A stretch of 64,000 nucleotides of DNA from Varroa destructor (taxonomy: Eukaryota; Arthropoda; Arachnida; Mesostigmata; Varroidae): the NCBI RefSeq assembly GCF_002443255.2, contig NW_019211457.1, positions 28,896,220 through 28,960,219 on the forward strand. The letters run 5' to 3'. Within the stretch, counting starts at the first letter, position 1, and the number at the start of each line of letters is the position of its first letter. The position numbers and the translations under genes were made by a program. The notes below the pieces were generated by a model, which was given only the letters and a program-made list of their open reading frames with translations, was not told the DNA's origin and ran no database searches. This document shows positions 62,764 through 64,000 of the stretch, piece after piece.

Positions 62764-63765
62764 ATGCAAGCGGACAAAACACGTTCTGCTGTTATCGAGG
62801 CTCCAGTTGAAGCCGCAGTGAAAACAGTTCGTTAAGACTGTGCAACAGTCCTCTATCGGCGCCGCTGTCACTGTCGGCTTCGCGAAAAGTCACTTTTCGT
62901 ATCCAACTTTTCCTAATTTCGCTTAGTTATCATTGGAATCGCTTCATATCGCTGTTCATCCCCGACCCCGCCGACGACGACGACAATCGACCACAAAAGC
63001 CCCGACAGCCGCAGCAGTCAATAGCAGCATCAACGCAATGCTAACACGGTAAATAGCCTGTGTGGTTAGGGCCATGCTGGAGGTTGTGGACACGCTGAAT
63101 GTACGCGGTCTTACTTAGATTAGGGCTTACGCAAAAAGTATAGCCGACTGCCGCAGAAGAAGTAGCCAGCTGGCGACGCTGAAATCGACTGGCGACGAAA
63201 ACGGTGCAGACGGACACGCTCGCAGGAATCGCGGTGGTCGTGATGATAGCAGTGACAGCTACAGCGCGGCAGGAATTGATTAATTTGTTGACCTTCTCTT
63301 CTCACGAAGAAAGCCAATAACGATAAGCCAACGAGCGGGCGGAGTCAGCCTCGGATCAGCGGTGAAACGATCAAATGGAAACACTGTGATATCGCTATGA
63401 TCCGATCCAAACAAAGGATCGAATCCGATGAAGCTCATTGGCTGAGTCACTGTCCCCTTGTCATTCGGCCATCAGCTCGGCCGGTTTAATTGACAATTCA
63501 GACAGCTCCCCAATACAAAACCCTAATTGAATCTGTGACAACATCGCTGGCTAAGGGGGCAAGAAAGGCACTGAGTAAGTGAATGCTATGTACTTAGTTA
63601 GAATTTGTCTTCACTGCAGCGTTGGCGTCCCTTCATAGCAAACGTACGGATTTGGGAAGGAAGAGTTCGTGGAAAGCCGACGCGGCGATGTGGAAGGACC
63701 CGATTATGTACGACCTATTACAGGTCCAGGAATTAGTCCATCAGACAAACGGATCTATTAGCTGA
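62764..63765 (+). CDS. Small spliced gene at the right edge, unknown protein
   Basis: Proposed exons 62764-62817, 63502-63574 and 63620-63765. The first begins MQADKTRSAVIEAPVEAA with 17 of 22 codons purine-first and a GTGAAA donor in phase 0. The second has acceptor ATTGACAATTCAG and a perfect GTAAGT donor and reads TAPQYKTLIESVTTSLAKGA. The third follows GTCTTCACTGCAG, reads TLASLHSKRTDLGRKSSW then DAAMWKDPIMYDLLQVQELV, and ends in TGA. Phases match throughout (0, then 1). The last intron is only 45 bases, short but possible. Other exons may lie in the 684-base first intron. Soluble, mixed charge, no recognised domain. Confidence 0.45.
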
Positions 63766-64000
63766 TATACTGTCGTGGGGTCTGATCAGTGTTTTGTTTA
63801 GTAATCATTTACACTCGACAACTTTTCCAGTAAATGTGGAGGTTTACTCTGTCGGAAATGATATTTCTACAATGACATCAATCACCGCAAGCCCTTGATG
63901 CGCCTAAGTACAACGTTTTCAACGTTACGCAAACAGATATAGCGGTTCTAAATAGATCGAAGCATGGTGCGCGGCTCATGGCTGACTAATTTTTTTTACA

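Noticed and set aside
63209..63341. Frame with a hydrophobic segment TLAGIAVVVMIAVTATA
   Set aside because: No usable pyrimidine-rich acceptor and no phase-compatible donor; kept out of the 62.8-63.8 kb gene model.

Overview
The window reads as nuclear DNA of an arthropod. It is moderately AT-rich, has no operon-like packing, and carries AT and CT dinucleotide repeats, triplet repeats and one interstitial run of TTAGG, the ancestral arthropod telomere unit (32672-32688). The one gene whose family is certain, a cathepsin L-type cysteine protease, has a canonical spliceosomal intron. Compact genes with short GT-AG introns would fit a mite such as Varroa or Tropilaelaps, but the species is an inference.

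Most long open frames here are no longer than chance predicts in 64 kb. Exceptions are the protease (9548-10729) and an 810-base terminal exon at 22423-23232. The remaining gene content was found by looking for good acceptors and donors that bound open frames with purine-first codons and matching intron phases. These models are provisional; confidences are set accordingly.

Layout. 1-9.5 kb: mostly non-coding, with weak exon candidates at 1433-1633, 2334-2400 (minus) and 8111-8284. 9.5-10.8 kb: secreted cathepsin L-like protease. 11-14.3 kb, same strand: exons resembling the two halves of a zona pellucida (ZP) domain, with a possible last exon and poly(A) signal near 14.2 kb. 17.2 kb: small Asn/Gln/Tyr-rich ORF. 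20-29.4 kb: exon candidates on both strands (20.1 minus, 22.4-23.2 plus, 24.3-24.8 minus, 27.5-29.4 minus). 30.8 kb: short terminal-exon candidate. 36.7-38.6 kb: a multi-exon plus-strand gene of unknown family, possibly with a C-terminal membrane anchor. 38.6-57.9 kb: mainly intergenic, with GC-richer islands and candidates at 45.8-46.0 (minus) and 51.1-51.6. 57.9-60.4 kb: a GC-richer, triplet-repeat-rich stretch with three candidate ORFs. 62.8-63.8 kb: a small spliced gene at the right edge.

I saw no convincing tRNA, rRNA, CRISPR array, viral gene or intact transposon. Functional links between the genes cannot be read from the sequence. The protease and the ZP-like protein would both be extracellular and are adjacent on the same strand, but nothing shows that they act together.
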